Shown: piece after piece, positions 6,140 to 7,632 of the stretch
How the letters are laid out: every line of letters begins with the position of its first letter
Numbering within the stretch: the first letter of the stretch is position 1
DNA from: Planctomycetota bacterium
GTDB taxonomy: Bacteria; Planctomycetota; UBA1135; UBA2386
Length of the DNA stretch: 7,632 nucleotides
Assembly (NCBI GenBank): GCA_020425885.1
Contig: JAGQRA010000958.1
Location: forward strand, 1-7,632
Direction: 5' to 3'
Program-made: the position numbers and the translations under genes
Notes under the pieces: generated by a model
Told to the model about the DNA's origin: nothing
Database searches by the model: none
What the model saw: only the letters and a program-made list of their open reading frames with translations

Positions 6140-7582
6140 ATGAACCGCCAGAACATCACCGCAGCCCTGACCATCACCCTGCTCACGACCGCTGCCGCCG
6201 CGCAGGGCCGACACTTCCTGTTCACGACGACGCAGCCCGAGCAGACCCTGTCCGGCAGCGCCGGCACCGTGCTCGACACGATCCGACCCAACGAGATCGC
6301 GTCGCTCGAATTCGGCTCGTCGCCGTGCACCTCGCTGTCGGCCGAGAAGTGGGCGCCGCGGACGATGTTCCACACCCAGGCCGGCGACACCGACAACGAC
6401 GACCAGATCTGGGAATCCAACCTGTTCGGCCGCATCGACGCCGTGCTCGCCGGCATCATCACGACGCCGGTCGGGATCCACAACCAACGCACGATCTTCT
6501 ATTCCGTCGACCAGGCGATGGGCACGACCGTCAGCGGCGCGCCGGGCTTCCGCCCCGGCGACGTCGCCCGCATCGTGCGCGCCGGCAGCAGCGACGGCCA
6601 GATCGAGTACTTCCTGACCGCCGAGAACCTCGAGCTCGCGCTCGGTCTGTCGAGTTCGTCGCCGACCGTCAACATCGACGCCTGCGCCTTCAGCCCCAAC
6701 ATGGGGGTCTTCTTCTCGATCGAGGACGACACCTTCTGCAATCTGCTCGGCAGCGGTCCGACCCTGGTCCGCGACGGCGACATCCTCTGCATCCCGGCGC
6801 CGACCATCGGCTGGAGTTCGACGATGACCGTGAGCACGGTGCTGCCGGGCAGCGCCGTCGTCGTCTACCCCGAGAACGTCGTCGACGCGATGGTGCTGAA
6901 CGCGCGCATCACCGAGCGCAACGGCGTGTGCGTCGCGCAGATCATCGATGTCGACGCGCTCGAGATCGATCAATCCAACCCGTTCGCGATGGCGTTGCCG
7001 TCGGGCTACGGCCCGATCGTCAACGTCCCGCACCTGCTGTTCGCCGGCAGCTCGCTGACCGGCGCCGGCGTGCTCGACACCCTCGGCGGCGGCTCGATCC
7101 ACCTCGGCATGTGCGGCCAGCTCGGCACCAATTGCGGCTTCGGCCCGACCTTCGGCGATCGGATGGGACTGCAGCCGACCAGCGCCACGCAGGGCTGCGT
7201 CAGCTCGATCAACGGCCTGGCCGCGACCTACGTCTGCCGCTTCGTCACCGAGGCCCAGAACCACCAGATCCCGGTGCTGTCACCGGCCCCGATCGACATC
7301 GCCTCGCCGGGCCTGCTCAATTGGATGCTGATCTACTTCGCGCCGATGGGCCCGGGCGTGGTCTCGCCGTCGCAGCCGTTCCCATGGGGCCTGTTGTGCT
7401 ACCCCGACTACTACACCATGGCGGTGGTCATCGCCGGGCCGTTCCCGACCCCGGCATCCGGCTTCGCGAACTTCACCACCGGCCCGATCCCGTTCCCCGT
7501 CGACCTCGTCTTCCAGGCCGTCACCATCACCAGCTCGAGCGCGATCGAGATCAGCACGCCGACCACGGTCGAGGTGTACTGA
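6140..7582 (+). CDS. Secreted Cys-rich protein of unknown function, 480 aa
   Basis: I do not recognise the family of the main body. The start at 6140 places a Sec signal peptide at the very N-terminus (MNRQNITAALTITLLTTAAA), with cleavage likely near AAAAQG (residues 19-23). The mature chain has ten Cys (63, 182, 200, 217, 264, 325, 332, 353, 366, 420), an even number that suits disulfides outside the cytoplasm. There are many short beta-type segments and no further membrane helix. Residues about 50-290 contain acidic loops such as DTDNDD (83-88) and SIEDDTF (193-199) and a FRPGDVARIV segment; residues about 290-370 are Gly/Cys-rich. The last 90 residues (LLCYPDYYTMAV at 418-429, a Gly/Pro turn, IPFPVDLVFQAVTI) resemble the end of the 374-aa protein at 1107-2231. 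No catalytic motif is apparent. It is divergent from the membrane-protein gene and followed at once by a long perfect palindrome. No clear Shine-Dalgarno is seen. Confidence 0.85.
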   Translation: MNRQNITAALTITLLTTAAAAQGRHFLFTTTQPEQTLSGSAGTVLDTIRPNEIASLEFGSSPCTSLSAEKWAPRTMFHTQAGDTDNDDQIWESNLFGRIDAVLAGIITTPVGIHNQRTIFYSVDQAMGTTVSGAPGFRPGDVARIVRAGSSDGQIEYFLTAENLELALGLSSSSPTVNIDACAFSPNMGVFFSIEDDTFCNLLGSGPTLVRDGDILCIPAPTIGWSSTMTVSTVLPGSAVVVYPENVVDAMVLNARITERNGVCVAQIIDVDALEIDQSNPFAMALPSGYGPIVNVPHLLFAGSSLTGAGVLDTLGGGSIHLGMCGQLGTNCGFGPTFGDRMGLQPTSATQGCVSSINGLAATYVCRFVTEAQNHQIPVLSPAPIDIASPGLLNWMLIYFAPMGPGVVSPSQPFPWGLLCYPDYYTMAVVIAGPFPTPASGFANFTTGPIPFPVDLVFQAVTITSSSAIEISTPTTVEVY

Positions 7583-7629
7583 CGGTGCCAGGACCAAATC
7601 GCACAGGTGCGATTTGGTCCTGGCACCGT
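7582..7629. repeat. Perfect palindrome with 23-bp arms, possible terminator or REP-like element
   Basis: Bases 7582-7604 and 7607-7629 are exact reverse complements separated only by AG. The inner arms read ACCAAATCGCAC and GTGCGATTTGGT; the outer arms read CGGTGCCAGGACC and GGTCCTGGCACCG. As RNA the structure would be a stem of about 22 bp with a CAGG tetraloop. It overlaps the last base of the stop codon of the 480-aa gene. No T-run follows in the few bases left in the window, so a classical intrinsic terminator is not shown. The perfect, bidirectional arms with a near-palindromic outer portion suggest a dispersed palindromic (REP/RAYT-type) element that may also end transcription; that part is inference. 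Confidence 0.85.
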
Positions 7630-7632
7630 TAC

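Noticed and set aside
2967..6143. A 1058-codon open frame on the plus strand opposite the membrane-protein gene
   Set aside because: It is wholly antisense to a gene with convincing membrane and S4 motifs. Its translation is Arg/Gln/His/Ala/Glu-rich without domain logic or hydrophobic core, the usual mirror frame in GC-rich DNA.
4849..6492. A 547-codon minus-strand frame overlapping the start of the membrane-protein gene
   Set aside because: It runs in another frame of the same strand, becomes an Arg/Ala-rich repeat-like sequence over the real gene, and crosses the divergent promoter region.
6008..7264. A 418-codon minus-strand frame opposite the 480-aa gene
   Set aside because: Its product is an Arg/Asp/Gly/Ala low-complexity chain, while the plus-strand frame has a signal peptide, Cys pattern and a proper C-terminal module.
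7584..7632. Calling the terminal palindrome a standard rho-independent terminator
   Set aside because: No T-run follows the stem in the sequence available, and the stem is longer and more perfect than usual terminators, so I left its role open.

Overview
The window looks like chromosomal DNA of a GC-rich, Gram-negative-type bacterium, most likely a Planctomycetota member. This is inference, from three signs: several secreted proteins of no familiar enzyme family; FG-GAP/VCBS-type calcium-loop repeats; and a C-terminal beta-rich ending (Cys strand, Gly-rich turn, a Pro followed by L-x-(F/L)-x-Q-A) that I associate with secreted planctomycete proteins. Shine-Dalgarno sequences are weak or absent before all four genes, which also fits that phylum. 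No rRNA, tRNA, CRISPR, integrase or transposase gene is visible.

Layout: (1) 1-857, minus strand: the N-terminal 285 codons of a secreted VCBS/FG-GAP repeat protein that continues past the left edge. It has no stop in the window and is easily missed. (2) 858-1106: a spacer with GC-rich hairpins behind the next gene. (3) 1107-2231, minus: a secreted 374-aa protein with a clear signal peptide. (4) 2232-2399: a spacer with one small hairpin. (5) 2400-6011, minus: a 1203-aa membrane protein with a textbook S1-S4 voltage-sensor-like domain but no recognisable pore, and a large uncharacterised remainder. (6) 6012-6139: a divergent promoter region with a tandem 7-mer and a bulged stem-loop. (7) 6140-7582, plus: a secreted 480-aa Cys-rich protein. 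(8) 7582-7629: a perfect 23-bp-arm palindrome directly behind that gene.

The three minus-strand genes point the same way but are separated by 168 and 249 bp, so they are probably separate transcription units. The 480-aa gene is divergent from the membrane-protein gene and could share a control region with it. Three of the four products are exported, so the theme is cell-surface or secreted proteins around one large membrane protein. No pathway can be assigned. The strongest leads are the pore-less voltage-sensor protein, the perfect palindrome, and the C-terminal module apparently shared by two otherwise different secreted proteins.
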